64,000 nucleotides of DNA from Cohaesibacter haloalkalitolerans (GTDB lineage: Bacteria > Pseudomonadota > Alphaproteobacteria > Rhizobiales > Cohaesibacteraceae): contig NZ_QNUM01000002.1 in NCBI RefSeq assembly GCF_003574655.1, positions 620,001-684,000 on the forward strand, in the 5' to 3' direction. A program made the position numbers and the translations under genes. Below are positions 1 through 8,914 of this stretch, piece after piece (positions within the stretch are counted from its first letter, which is position 1; each line of letters begins with the position of its first letter). Below the pieces are notes generated by a model that saw only the letters and a program-made list of their open reading frames with translations, had not been told where the DNA came from and did no database searches.

Positions 1-424
1 CGCCGATGAACTGTTTGCCATCTTCCGTCTCCGCGACGCCGACCGACAGGTCAAAAGGGAAGGTCGAGCCGTCCTTGTGACGACCGACAACCTCACGCCC
101 GATGCCGATGATGGAATGTTCCCCGGTGCGCAGGTAGCGGTCCACCCATCCGGCGTGATGGGTGGAATATTGAGGAGGCATCAGGATATCAACGGATTTG
201 CCGATCACCTCTTCTGCGCTATATCCAAACATGGCTTCAGACGCCTTGTTGAACAGAAGAATGCGGGACTGATCGTCCATCAGACAGACAGAATCAGCGG
301 CCACATCCAGAAGGGACGTGAGACGCGAATCAAGTTCACCAAGTGGTCGAAATGGACGCTCCTGCCGGTCATAGGCTTGGGTGTGCATCCTCTTGGGGCC
401 ATTTATGGTCACAGACTCGTTCAT
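1..424 (-). CDS. PAS-domain sensor protein, N-terminal part (cut by window edge)
   Basis: This open frame runs off the left edge, so only the first 141 residues are visible. The start ATG is at 424, with a weak AGAAAGA ribosome site before it. After about 35 residues comes a PAS domain with MFGYSAEEVIGKSV, then DILMPPQYSTHHAGWVDRYL and GRHKDGSTFPFDLSVG, the usual FixL-like PAS pattern. In rhizobia such proteins are commonly histidine kinases or diguanylate cyclases, but the output domain lies outside the window and cannot be told. No membrane segment is seen before the PAS domain, so sensing is probably cytoplasmic. The neighbour on the right is an aminotransferase on the same strand, about 80 bases away. 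Confidence 0.8.
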   Translation of the reverse strand, partial: MNESVTINGPKRMHTQAYDRQERPFRPLGELDSRLTSLLDVAADSVCLMDDQSRILLFNKASEAMFGYSAEEVIGKSVDILMPPQYSTHHAGWVDRYLRTGEHSIIGIGREVVGRHKDGSTFPFDLSVGVAETEDGKQFIG

Positions 425-506
425 TCTTTCTGCTTCTGCGGACACGGACCGGTGCTGGCGGCGCGTCACCGTTGATTCTAGGTGTTATTACTAAGTCTAG
501 CACAGA

Positions 507-1718
507 TTACCGGGTCATCCATTGGGTCAATCGGGAAATCGCCAGATCCAATCTGTCCGGATTTGTCGCAAAACATAGTCGCATAAATGCGGACCCGCTT
601 TGACCAAACGCAAACCCTGGCGCCAAACCAACATTTGCTTCATCAACCAGCCGGCGCGCGAGCTGTAACGCGTCAGGCTCTCCCTCCAGACCGAAAAAGT
701 AGTAGAAACTCCCCATGGGTGGGGCATGGCGTATGGCGTTCTGGCCTTCAAAGGCCTTCAAAAGCTTCTCGCGCCCAACGCGAGCCCGCTCTATTTGCTC
801 AGCAATAAACAATTCACCTTCATTGAGAGCGACTGTTGCTGCCCGCTGCATGAAGGGGGCGACACCGGAAGTGGAACACTGGATCAGGTTGCCAATCACC
901 AGCTCAAGCGCAATCGGAGCGCCAAGCCAGCCGACGCGCCAACCAGTCATCGCCCAGTTCTTCGACATGCTGTTGACAAACAGGATCTTGTCATCGTCAT
1001 CGGCGATTTCATAGAAGGACGGCGCGTTTTCCCGATCCTTGCCATAATAGAAGCGCGTGTAGATCTCGTCGGCGATGATCCAGATATTGCGCTTGCGGGC
1101 AAAATCGAGAATGGCTTTGAGCTCATCAAGGGTCGCCACCCAGCCGGTGGGGTTGTTGGGCGAGTTGATGAACAGGGCCCGGGTCTTGTCCGTGCAGGCA
1201 TCGAACAGCTCGTCAATATCAAGCTTCCAGCCTTCCGGGTGGAAATGCAGGGCCAGATCAACAGGCTTGCCACCAGCCACAACCACGGCGGAGCGAATGT
1301 TCGTCCAGGCAGGAGACGGCACGATGACCTCCTCGCCAGCGCTGATCACCATGCGGACGGCCATCTGGATGGCCTGCATGCCCGACCCGGTGATCGAAAA
1401 GCGGTAGGGGTCGAACGGACGGCCATAAAGGCGCTCATGATAGGCTGCAATGGCAGAGCGCAATTCCGGGATACCGTTCTGATAGGTATAGAAGGTCTCG
1501 CCCGCTTCCAGTGCCTCTTCCGCCGCCTTGCAGATGAAGTCCGGTGTGGGAATGGCCCCCTCGCCGATCCAAAGGGGAATGACATCGCCCTTGCCCTGGG
1601 CATAGGTCTTGATGCCGACGATGCCACTGGCGGGCGCATTTTGCGCTTCCGGGCTCAGATGGCTCAACAGATCATTCATTGGGGTAGCAGAAGGCGCAAC
1701 TTGATTTTCTTGATTCAT
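507..1718 (-). CDS. Pyridoxal-phosphate aminotransferase, class I/II (aspartate aminotransferase-like)
   Basis: This is a 403-residue fold-type I aminotransferase moving an amino group between an amino acid and a 2-oxo acid in the cytoplasm. Visible motifs are NSPNNPTGWVAT, the cofactor-binding DEIYTRF, the lysine that forms the Schiff base in SMSKNWAMTGWRVGW, and a C-terminal arginine region in AFMRLCF. The frame is open to 2090, but the extra 124 upstream residues look like non-coding translation (rich in W, R, S). I therefore start at MNQENQ (1718); MNDLLSH at 1679 is an alternative. Substrate cannot be read from the sequence. It stands alone, divergent from the sensor kinase at 2187. Confidence 0.88.
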   Translation of the reverse strand: MNQENQVAPSATPMNDLLSHLSPEAQNAPASGIVGIKTYAQGKGDVIPLWIGEGAIPTPDFICKAAEEALEAGETFYTYQNGIPELRSAIAAYHERLYGRPFDPYRFSITGSGMQAIQMAVRMVISAGEEVIVPSPAWTNIRSAVVVAGGKPVDLALHFHPEGWKLDIDELFDACTDKTRALFINSPNNPTGWVATLDELKAILDFARKRNIWIIADEIYTRFYYGKDRENAPSFYEIADDDDKILFVNSMSKNWAMTGWRVGWLGAPIALELVIGNLIQCSTSGVAPFMQRAATVALNEGELFIAEQIERARVGREKLLKAFEGQNAIRHAPPMGSFYYFFGLEGEPDALQLARRLVDEANVGLAPGFAFGQSGSAFMRLCFATNPDRLDLAISRLTQWMTR

Positions 1719-2186
1719 GACAGGCTCTGGAAAGTAGGGGATATTATTAGAATTATTCGAGTATTTCAGCCAAGGGACAAAGCGGCGAGCGCTTCCGGAT
1801 TGGCAGGAAGGATGCCTATCTTTGCGATCTTTGTGCCGAGAGCGCAACAATGCTGCCCAGAATTTGTGGTTCACCGGACCGATCGATTGACCGGTTTTCC
1901 ACCAAAATGACCGCAGCACAGTGATGAACCCATGAAGATGACACAACTTTCCAGCTCTGGCGGACAGGCCGTGCCAGGAAATGAACCGGATCCAGAATAT
2001 AGGCTGGATCAAGACAATGTGCAGCGACAGTCCAACGGCCTTTGTACGAAACGAGCCAGCCTTTTCCCACCTTTGTGTACTTGTGCTCAAAAACTGGTCT
2101 AAATTTCTGCGCGAACGAAGCTCTTTCTAGCCGAGGCGTTTTTTCTTGTGCTATATCTTTGATAACTCGAACAAGGATCAGGCTTC
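1719..2186. other. Intergenic region between divergent genes
   Basis: These 468 bases separate the aminotransferase and the hybrid kinase, so they should carry promoters for both. I see no ORF with a convincing ribosome site, no strong hairpin and no tRNA here. The short stretch just before 2187 is AT-richer and ends in a GGATCAGG ribosome site for the kinase. Confidence 0.5.
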
Positions 2187-5100
2187 ATGCTTCAGGGCTG
2201 GGTGGTTGTTCTTACAACCCTTCTTTATATCGGGCTTCTGTTTGCCATCGCGTCTTATGGAGACCATCGGGCACGGAACAAGTCGGCAGACCAACGCCAT
2301 CCAAGCCTGTATGCGCTGTCGCTTGCGGTCTATTGTACCAGCTGGACCTTCTTCGGATCCGTGGGCATGGCCAAGGCAAGCGGGCTTGATTTCCTGACCA
2401 TCTATATCGGCCCTGTCGTTGTCTTCACGCTCGGATATCCGCTTGTCTGGCGGATCATCCGCCTGTCCAAGACCGAGCGGATCACCTCGATTGCCGACTT
2501 TCTGGGCGCCCGCTATGGCAAGAACCAGCAGGTGGCGGCTGTAGCCACCATCATCGCCGTGGTCGGCACGATGCCCTATATCGCCCTTCAGCTGAAGGCG
2601 GTCGCCACCTCCGTTGCCACGCTGATCCAGCATATGAACATCGCCTTTCCGAACGGCTCGGTGCCGGTTCTGGCTGATATCGCCTTCTTCGTGGCGCTGG
2701 CCATGGCCGTTTTTGCCATCCTGTTCGGCACGCGCCATGCGGACGCCACCGAGCATCAGGGTGGGCTCATTCTGGCAGTTGCAGCCGAGAGTGTCGTCAA
2801 GCTCGTGGCCTTTCTGACCGTCGGGCTGTTCGTGACCTATTCCATCTTCGATGGCCCTTACGATCTGTTCTCCAAGGCAGCCGAGGCTGGCATCTCCATC
2901 CACGGGGTGGAACAGGGCCCGGATGCCATCCACTGGATCGTCCTGTCGATCCTGTCGGCTAGTGCAGCATTGCTGCTGCCGCGCCAGTTCCACGTGGCAG
3001 TGGTGGAAAACACCTCCAAGAAATCGCTCATCCGCGCAACATGGATGTTTCCGCTCTATCTCATTGGCATCAACCTGTTCGTCATTCCGATCACGCTGGC
3101 CGGGCAACTGGTGCTCGGCCCCGGCGTTGATGCGGACAGCTATGTTCTGAGCCTGCCGATGGCGGTCAATGCGGACGTCATCACGCTGATCGCCTTTCTG
3201 GGCGGACTTTCTGCCGCGACGGCGATGGTCATCATTTCCTCGGTCGCGCTGGCGATCATGATTTCCAATGATCTGGTGATCCCGCTCATTCTGCGCCGCC
3301 ATGCCGACGATGCCATTGATGCCCCGGATATGGGGCGGCTTCTGCTCAATGTGCGGCGGGTGGCTATCCTAGTGCTGTTTACCCTCGCCTATGCCTTCTA
3401 TCGTCTGGCGGTGAACAACAGCTCGCTGGCCCAGATCGGACTGATCGCTTTTGCTGCCATGGCGCAGTTCCTGCCGGCGCTGATCGGCGGTCTGGTCTGG
3501 AAACGGGCCAACGCCCGCGGGGCCATTGCCGGGCTCGTCGCTGGCTTCGTTGTCTGGGCCTATACGCTGCTGTTGCCGATGTTCGCCCAATCGGGGCTGT
3601 TCCCCTCCGGCTTCCTGACCGAAGGGCCGTTCGGCATTTCCTTCCTTGAACCGCAGGCGCTGTTCGGAACGGATTTGCCGCCGCTGTTGCACGGCGTATT
3701 CTGGAGCATCCTGTTCAACTTCATCGCCTATACGGCAGGATCCGTTTCGCGGCGGCCTGAGCTGATCGAACGGCTGCAGGCCAATCTGTTCGTGCCTGAT
3801 GAACTGCGCCCTTCCCCGACCCTGCGCCTGTGGCGCTCGATGCTGTCGGTTGGTGATCTGGAAGACATGGTTGCCCGTTATCTCGGGGCCGAGCGCACCC
3901 AGCGCAGCTTCCGCTCCCACGCTCTGCAGCGGGACATTGTCTATGACCGCAACATGGAGGTCGACCCGCAGTTCATGCGCTTTGCCGAGCAGCTGTTGGC
4001 CAGTGCTATTGGCGCCGCCTCGTCGCGGCTCTTGATGAGCCTGTTGCTGAAGCGCCGGGAAAGCTCGCCCAAGGGCACTATGAAGCTGCTCGACGATGCT
4101 TCGGAAGCCCTGCATTACAACCGCGACCTGTTGCAAACGGCGCTCAACCATGTGCGGCAGGGCATAGCCGTGTTCGACGCCGACCTGCGCCTGACACTGT
4201 GGAACCGGCCTTTCCGCGATCTGCTGCATATTCCCGCCGATTTCGGCCAGGTGGGGACACCGCTTGCCTCGGTACTGCGCCACATCGCAGCCCGTGGCGA
4301 TCTCGGTGAAGGCTCGGTCGAGGAACTGGTCAGCCATCGTCTCGACCTAATCGTCGTCCAGCAGGCACCCTATCAGGAGAGCATGGCCGGGTCTGGTCTG
4401 ACGCTTGATATTCGCGCCAACTCCATGCCCGATGGCGGCATCGTGATCACCTTCACCGATGTCTCGGAACGGGTGCGGGCGGAGCGGGCGCTGGAAGCGG
4501 CCAACGAGTCGCTGGAGCGGCGGGTCAAGGATCGCACCCGCGAGCTGATGCATCTGAACGATGCTCTGCGCGGCGCCAAGCAGGCCGCCGAAGAGGCCAG
4601 CGTCTCCAAGACCCGCTTCCTTGCCGCTGCCGGGCACGACATCATGCAGCCGATGAATGCGGCGCGGCTCTATACGACGGCTCTGGTCAACCGTCTCGAA
4701 GCGCTGACCAAGGCAGATGAGGCCAACTCCGGGCTGGCTGAAAGCGCCGTCATGGCGACCAACATCGACAGCTCGCTGGAAGCGGTGGAAGACATTCTGG
4801 CGGCGCTGCTGGATATTGCACGGCTTGATTCCGGTGCCATGAAACCTCAGCTCTCGGCCTTCCCGATCGACGAAATGCTCGACCGGATGCGGATCGACTT
4901 CGAGCCTCAGGCCAAGGAAAAGGGCCTGACACTGAAGATCGTCTCCTGCGGCCTGCATGTGCGCTCGGACAAGCATCTGCTGCGGCGCCTGTTGCAGAAT
5001 CTCATTTCCAACGCCATCAAATACACTCCAGAAGGGGAAGTTCTTGTCGGCTGCCGCCGGTTCGAGGGTGCCATCGAAGTGCAGGTGCATGACACCGGCG

Positions 5101-5744
5101 TCGGTATCCCGCCGGAGCGTCAGGAAGAGATTTTCCTCGAGTTCCAGCGGCTTGACGAAGGGGCGCGCATTGCCAGCGGGTTGGGGCTTGGCCTGTCCAT
5201 CGTTGATCGCATCTCAAAGGTGCTCGACCACCCAATCCGCCTGATGTCGACGCCGGGCAAGGGCTCGGCCTTTGCCATCAAGCTGCCCGCCTTCCGCCTG
5301 CTGCACAGCGCCAGCCGTGCCGAAGCGCCTCGCTCCATGGCCAATCAGCCACTCAGTGACCTGTGCGTTCTGTGCGTCGACAACGAGCCGGTCATTCAGG
5401 ATGGCATGAAGGTGATGCTTGAGGGCTGGGGCTGCAATGTCAAGACCGCCTCGTCGCTGGAAGAGGCCGAAAAGGTGCTTGAGGAATGCGGCAAGGTGCC
5501 TGACGGCATTCTCATCGACTATCATCTGGACAATATGCTCGGCACCGAGGCCTGCGAGAAGCTGCGCATGCGCTTCGGGCAGGAGATCGCCGCCAGCCTG
5601 ATCACCGCCGACCGCACCACGGAAGTGCGCGACGAGGCCAGATCAAAGGACATGGCCATTCTCAACAAACCGGTCAAACCGGCCCAGCTGCGCGCCCTGC
5701 TCAACACCTGGAACATGACCGCCATCCGCCGACGGGCGAAATAG
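2187..5744 (+). CDS. CrbS/MxtR-like hybrid sensor histidine kinase with N-terminal sodium/solute-symporter domain
   Basis: The 1185-residue membrane protein begins with a 13-helix sodium/solute symporter-type domain (about residues 1-510), whose YALSLAVYCTSWTFFGSVG stretch is typical of CrbS/MxtR/NahK kinases. Then come a linker, a PAS domain (about 640-760), a coiled coil, a HisKA domain with H-box AAGHDIMQPMNAARLY (His817), an ATPase domain with NLISNAIKYTPEGEV, DTGVGIPPERQEE and GLGLGLSIVDRI, and a C-terminal receiver with phospho-acceptor Asp1111 in LIDYHLD. In gamma-proteobacteria CrbS with the LuxR regulator CrbR controls the acetate switch (acs). A LuxR regulator lies 650 bases downstream on the opposite strand, so the pair is probably a CrbSR-type system. 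The ligand and targets here are inferred only. Confidence 0.85.
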   Translation: MLQGWVVVLTTLLYIGLLFAIASYGDHRARNKSADQRHPSLYALSLAVYCTSWTFFGSVGMAKASGLDFLTIYIGPVVVFTLGYPLVWRIIRLSKTERITSIADFLGARYGKNQQVAAVATIIAVVGTMPYIALQLKAVATSVATLIQHMNIAFPNGSVPVLADIAFFVALAMAVFAILFGTRHADATEHQGGLILAVAAESVVKLVAFLTVGLFVTYSIFDGPYDLFSKAAEAGISIHGVEQGPDAIHWIVLSILSASAALLLPRQFHVAVVENTSKKSLIRATWMFPLYLIGINLFVIPITLAGQLVLGPGVDADSYVLSLPMAVNADVITLIAFLGGLSAATAMVIISSVALAIMISNDLVIPLILRRHADDAIDAPDMGRLLLNVRRVAILVLFTLAYAFYRLAVNNSSLAQIGLIAFAAMAQFLPALIGGLVWKRANARGAIAGLVAGFVVWAYTLLLPMFAQSGLFPSGFLTEGPFGISFLEPQALFGTDLPPLLHGVFWSILFNFIAYTAGSVSRRPELIERLQANLFVPDELRPSPTLRLWRSMLSVGDLEDMVARYLGAERTQRSFRSHALQRDIVYDRNMEVDPQFMRFAEQLLASAIGAASSRLLMSLLLKRRESSPKGTMKLLDDASEALHYNRDLLQTALNHVRQGIAVFDADLRLTLWNRPFRDLLHIPADFGQVGTPLASVLRHIAARGDLGEGSVEELVSHRLDLIVVQQAPYQESMAGSGLTLDIRANSMPDGGIVITFTDVSERVRAERALEAANESLERRVKDRTRELMHLNDALRGAKQAAEEASVSKTRFLAAAGHDIMQPMNAARLYTTALVNRLEALTKADEANSGLAESAVMATNIDSSLEAVEDILAALLDIARLDSGAMKPQLSAFPIDEMLDRMRIDFEPQAKEKGLTLKIVSCGLHVRSDKHLLRRLLQNLISNAIKYTPEGEVLVGCRRFEGAIEVQVHDTGVGIPPERQEEIFLEFQRLDEGARIASGLGLGLSIVDRISKVLDHPIRLMSTPGKGSAFAIKLPAFRLLHSASRAEAPRSMANQPLSDLCVLCVDNEPVIQDGMKVMLEGWGCNVKTASSLEEAEKVLEECGKVPDGILIDYHLDNMLGTEACEKLRMRFGQEIAASLITADRTTEVRDEARSKDMAILNKPVKPAQLRALLNTWNMTAIRRRAK

Positions 5745-5786
5745 TGATGGTCTGATCATAGAGCCCGGACTGAAAAGGAAGAACCA

Positions 5787-6179
5787 TTGTTTCCGGCGGC
5801 ATTGATGTGGATCTGGATGACCGGTTGGCCTTCTGTTGCGTGGCTGGGGTATCTGCTTCTGGCTTTGTATTGCCAGAACCTTTCATCGGCCAAGTGGCTA
5901 CTCGCCGCTCAGGTGCCTCTGTTACTGCTAGCCATACCGGGAACCGTTTGGATTCCTCTTTATATAACGTCCTTCCACTGCACGGGGAGTATGCTCAAAG
6001 GTGTTGTCTGCCCGGAACAGACCATCTGGACACAGTTGATCTCCTATCACAGCTTTGTCTGGTTTTATTGCTGGATCTATACGGTGTTTGCTCTGCCGTT
6101 TCTGCTGGTGGCTACCGGACTTGGTGAATATGCCCTGCGCAGAAAGGCTATCCGGCGGGCACGCCGAATGTTTCAGTAA
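5787..6179 (+). CDS. Small multi-pass membrane protein of unknown function
   Basis: The 130-residue protein has about four hydrophobic segments (WLGYLLLALYC, WLLAAQVPLLLLAIPGTVWI, a short aromatic one, and FVWFYCWIYTVFALPFLLVA) and a basic C-terminus (RRKAIRRARRMFQ), as expected for an inner-membrane protein. The start is an unusual TTG at 5787, preceded by AAGGAAG at a good distance; no ATG upstream fits. It follows the hybrid kinase by 42 bases on the same strand, so the two may be cotranscribed. I do not recognise the family. A competing frame, 5807-6127, lacks a ribosome site and a sensible composition. Confidence 0.6.
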   Translation: MFPAALMWIWMTGWPSVAWLGYLLLALYCQNLSSAKWLLAAQVPLLLLAIPGTVWIPLYITSFHCTGSMLKGVVCPEQTIWTQLISYHSFVWFYCWIYTVFALPFLLVATGLGEYALRRKAIRRARRMFQ

Positions 6180-6274
6180 CGGGCACCCTTGCTCTCGTTT
6201 CACACCAGCTTGATAATCCATCGGGCATCCCTCCCGGCGGGCTGGTTGAGACATCCGCCACAAGTCCGAACAGC

Positions 6275-6305
6275 AAAAGGCCCACGTTCGCCGGAACGCG
6301 GGCCT
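6275..6305 (-). terminator. Rho-independent terminator of the LuxR regulator gene
   Basis: Read on the minus strand, AGGCCC-G-CGTTC and GAACG-T-GGGCCT form a 12-pair stem (the middle G-T is a wobble pair in RNA) with a CGGC loop, followed directly by TTTT. On the plus strand the middle pair would be an A-C mismatch, which favours minus-strand use. It lies 85 bases after the end of the regulator gene. Confidence 0.75.
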
Positions 6306-6389
6306 CAAGACATTTCATAAGTCATTTCACCAAACGGGCCTTGCCGAAACAGGCAGGGCTTCGCCTCGAAGACACGCGCCCGGCAAGGC

Positions 6390-7061
6390 TCAGCTCTTGG
6401 CGCCGATGGCCTGCCACTGACCGGCTTCGATCTTGGCGGCGGCGATCACGGCCTGGGTACGGCTGTCCACGTTGAGCTTCTGCAGGATGGCAGAGACGTG
6501 GGCCTTGACTGTGGCTTCGGAGACGCTGAGCTCATAGGCGATCTGCTTGTTGAGCAGGCCTTCGGAGAGCATCATCAGGACGCGAACCTGCTGCGGGGTC
6601 AGCGTATTGAGACGCTCGACCAGATCGGTGATTTCATCGCTGTAAGGCGCGCTGAGATCAATGCTTTCCGGCACCCATGTCTCACCGTTCAGCACGGCGC
6701 GAATGCCTTGCGCGATGTCATCGATCGGCAGGGACTTCGGAATGAAGCCAGATGCACCGAATTCCATGCAGCGGCGAATGGTCGGCACGTCCTCACTGGC
6801 CGAAACAATCACCACAGGAATGGATGGATACTGCGCTCGCAGATACAAAAGCCCGGAGAACCCCCGGACGCCCGGCATGGAGAGGTCCAGCAGGACAAGG
6901 TCCATGTCTTCAAACTGTTCCAGTTTTCCGCCAACTTCTTCGAGGGTTCCGGCTTCATGGATAGCTATCTGATCGAAGATCGTCTCCAGTGTCTGCCGTA
7001 GCGCTCCACGGAACAATGGGTGATCGTCCGCGATAATGATATTAAGCGACGCCTGTTGCAC
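6390..7061 (-). CDS. LuxR/NarL-family response regulator, CrbR-like
   Basis: The 223-residue regulator has a receiver domain with acidic pocket ADDHP, phospho-acceptor Asp59 in VLLDLSMPG, the conserved Thr/Ser in VSAS and Lys in IPKS. A LuxR-type helix-turn-helix follows near the C-terminus (LTPQQVRVLMMLSEGLLNKQIA, quoted in part: LSEGLLNKQIAYELSVSEA). The start is GTG at 7061, because GGGGAGGA stands 6 bases before it; the frame is open to 7199 but the extra residues have no ribosome site. It is convergent with the CrbS-like kinase gene, and the pair is likely a phosphorelay. A 12-base inverted repeat upstream (7297-7341) is a candidate binding site. Confidence 0.87.
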   Translation of the reverse strand: MQQASLNIIIADDHPLFRGALRQTLETIFDQIAIHEAGTLEEVGGKLEQFEDMDLVLLDLSMPGVRGFSGLLYLRAQYPSIPVVIVSASEDVPTIRRCMEFGASGFIPKSLPIDDIAQGIRAVLNGETWVPESIDLSAPYSDEITDLVERLNTLTPQQVRVLMMLSEGLLNKQIAYELSVSEATVKAHVSAILQKLNVDSRTQAVIAAAKIEAGQWQAIGAKS

Positions 7062-7856
7062 TTTCGGTCCTCCCCAGCGACTGAACGGAATGATTGCACC
7101 TTGCGTGAGGTGAACGGCTATCATTCCAACTTGCGCATCCTTCGGTGTCGGAGCCAACCGCCCCTCATCCCGGCGAATACGCGCAACCAAATAACACAAG
7201 GCCCCTTCCCACAGGAGACGGGGCAGTCCCTTCAGCGTTTTGAGGACAGTCGGCTTTGCAAGTCAAGGTTTGGTGCCCTGTTTTCCTGTTGACGATGTCG
7301 TCAGGATTCTGCCTGTTGCCCCCAAATCAAATTCTGACGACTTGTAGCAAAACCCTATACCCGAATAGGTTGCCGTCAGATCGCTTGGTAACTTTAGTCA
7401 AACTATGAGCGGTTGCTTGGCTGTTGGCAAGTCATTGCTTGGATATATTGGCAATTTCATCTATTTAATCAGATATTTCTGCACTGACCCAACCGTTCCG
7501 CAGGGGTTGGAGGAAAAAATTCACCACCTTGGAAGACTTCGTATTACATCCCGGGCAAGGTGGTTTACCCAAAGGGAATCGGTCTTTCGTCTCATTCCCC
7601 TCGCCTTTACGTCATGGTCAAGCAATTCATGGCTGTATTGGCCCCCCGCTTCCCGACGCCGAGGCAGGACGGGAAAGACATCTGTTCGTTACATTCTCTG
7701 CCTAGATTGCCGCATGTATCGGTCTGAAATCCGCTTGCCGTCACATATCGGCCATTCTCTGTTTCGCGCTTGCCGGATTGCTGCAGGTGTCGGACCAAGA
7801 AGGCATCATGCCTGAGGCAGGATCAGGACAGCGTATGCGGACAGCGGGGAGTGGTC
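7062..7856. other. Long intergenic region with an inverted repeat
   Basis: These 795 bases between the divergent LuxR regulator and the EEP-family gene hold no frame I can support. The longest, 7405-7815 plus, starts without a ribosome site and has a composition unlike a protein. The part 7290-7490 is AT-richer than its surroundings and contains the 7297-7341 inverted repeat and a shorter CCTAT/ATAGG repeat at 7354-7369. It is best read as a regulatory region. Confidence 0.5.
7297..7341. promoter_or_regulatory. Inverted repeat, candidate operator upstream of the LuxR regulator gene
   Basis: GTCGTCAGGATT (7297-7308) and AATTCTGACGAC (7330-7341) are inverted copies matching at 11 of 12 positions. 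The centres are 33 bases apart, about three helical turns, as for two protein subunits on one DNA face. It lies about 240 bases upstream of the regulator start. The binding protein is unknown. Confidence 0.45.
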
Positions 7857-8909
7857 ATGAAACTCTTTGAAACGGCAACATGTTCCAGCCTGCCACAGGT
7901 GAGTCCGGATCTGTCGCGGGATATCCAGTGTTCCGAGAAGACCCCGCAAGAGCACCGGGCACTGTTCGCGCGCCTTGACGCCCTGCACCTTCTGGAAACC
8001 GGCGGGGAAATGCCGATGCCCCACCCGCTGGCGGATCGGATCACCGTTATGGCCTGGAACCTGCAACGCTGCCTTTTTCCCGAACAGAGTGCCGATCTGC
8101 TGCGCCCCCATGATCCGGATGTCATCCTGCTGTCCGAGATGGATATCGGCATGGCGAGGACCCACCAGCGCCACACCGTGCGCGCGCTGGCTGACAGTCT
8201 GGGCATGCGCTATGCCTTCGGAGTGGAGTTCTTCGAGTTGGGACTGGGCAACGATCTGGAACGGCGGCTGGCTGCCGATGACCACAACAACTGCGGCTGG
8301 CATGGCAACGCTCTTTTGTGCCGACAGGAGCCGGACGCGCTGGCGCTCATTCGTCTTGATGAATCTGGCCTCTGGTTCTGCCCGGAGGATGGCCTTGGCA
8401 ATGACAGTGTGGCCAAGCAACCGCGTGTCGGCGGGCGATGTGCCATTGCCGCGATCCTGCCGAGCGAGGCAGGCACGATCTGCGTGGCCTCCGCCCATCT
8501 GGAAAGCCTTGATGATCCGTCCATCCGCCTGTCGCAAATGGAACGCCTGATCGCGGCGCTGGATGGCTTTGCACCCGGCCTTCCGACCATCATCGGGGGG
8601 GATCTCAACACCGCATTCACCCCGGAAGGCGGCGGGACAAAGGAGGAGCCATTGTTCCGGGCTGCGGAACGCCACGGCTTCAGCTGGGCGAACAATGCAA
8701 AGGGCACGACGACCCGGCGCAGTCTGCTCACCTACAAGCCGCGCCCGCCCAGAAAGCTCGACTGGTTGTGTGCCCGCGGCTTTGTGCCCGTTGAGGCGGC
8801 CATCCTTCCAGCCATCGAGGCAAGCGGCAAGGCGCTTTCGGATCATGAGATCATTCTGGGCCGCTACGCCCTTCCCAATGGTCCGCAGGATGAACGGCAA
8901 GATGGTTGA
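7857..8909 (+). CDS. Endonuclease/exonuclease/phosphatase-family protein
   Basis: The 350-residue protein has the metal-dependent phosphoesterase fold seen in DNase I, exonuclease III and sphingomyelinases. Visible landmarks are VMAWNLQ near residue 65 (catalytic Asn), LLSEMD (metal-binding Glu), ASAHLES, the GGDLNT metal and catalytic residues, DWLCARG and the terminal LSDHEIIL (catalytic Asp-His). I start at ATG 7857, after GGGGAG, although the frame is open to 7770. No signal peptide is seen, so it is probably cytoplasmic. Whether it cuts nucleic acid or another phosphodiester cannot be decided. Confidence 0.83.
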   Translation: MKLFETATCSSLPQVSPDLSRDIQCSEKTPQEHRALFARLDALHLLETGGEMPMPHPLADRITVMAWNLQRCLFPEQSADLLRPHDPDVILLSEMDIGMARTHQRHTVRALADSLGMRYAFGVEFFELGLGNDLERRLAADDHNNCGWHGNALLCRQEPDALALIRLDESGLWFCPEDGLGNDSVAKQPRVGGRCAIAAILPSEAGTICVASAHLESLDDPSIRLSQMERLIAALDGFAPGLPTIIGGDLNTAFTPEGGGTKEEPLFRAAERHGFSWANNAKGTTTRRSLLTYKPRPPRKLDWLCARGFVPVEAAILPAIEASGKALSDHEIILGRYALPNGPQDERQDG

Positions 8910-8914
8910 CGCCG

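Noticed and set aside
726-1910. A 394-codon plus-strand frame over the aminotransferase
   Set aside because: It is antisense to a gene with full aminotransferase motifs, has no ribosome site and no recognisable domain.
2178-3302. A 374-codon minus-strand frame over the hybrid kinase
   Set aside because: Its composition (many Asp, Gly, His, Arg repeats) is typical of antisense translation; the kinase on the other strand is certain.
7405-7815. A 136-codon frame in the long intergenic region
   Set aside because: No ribosome site, and an odd mixture rich in Arg, Ser, Trp; it does not look like a protein.
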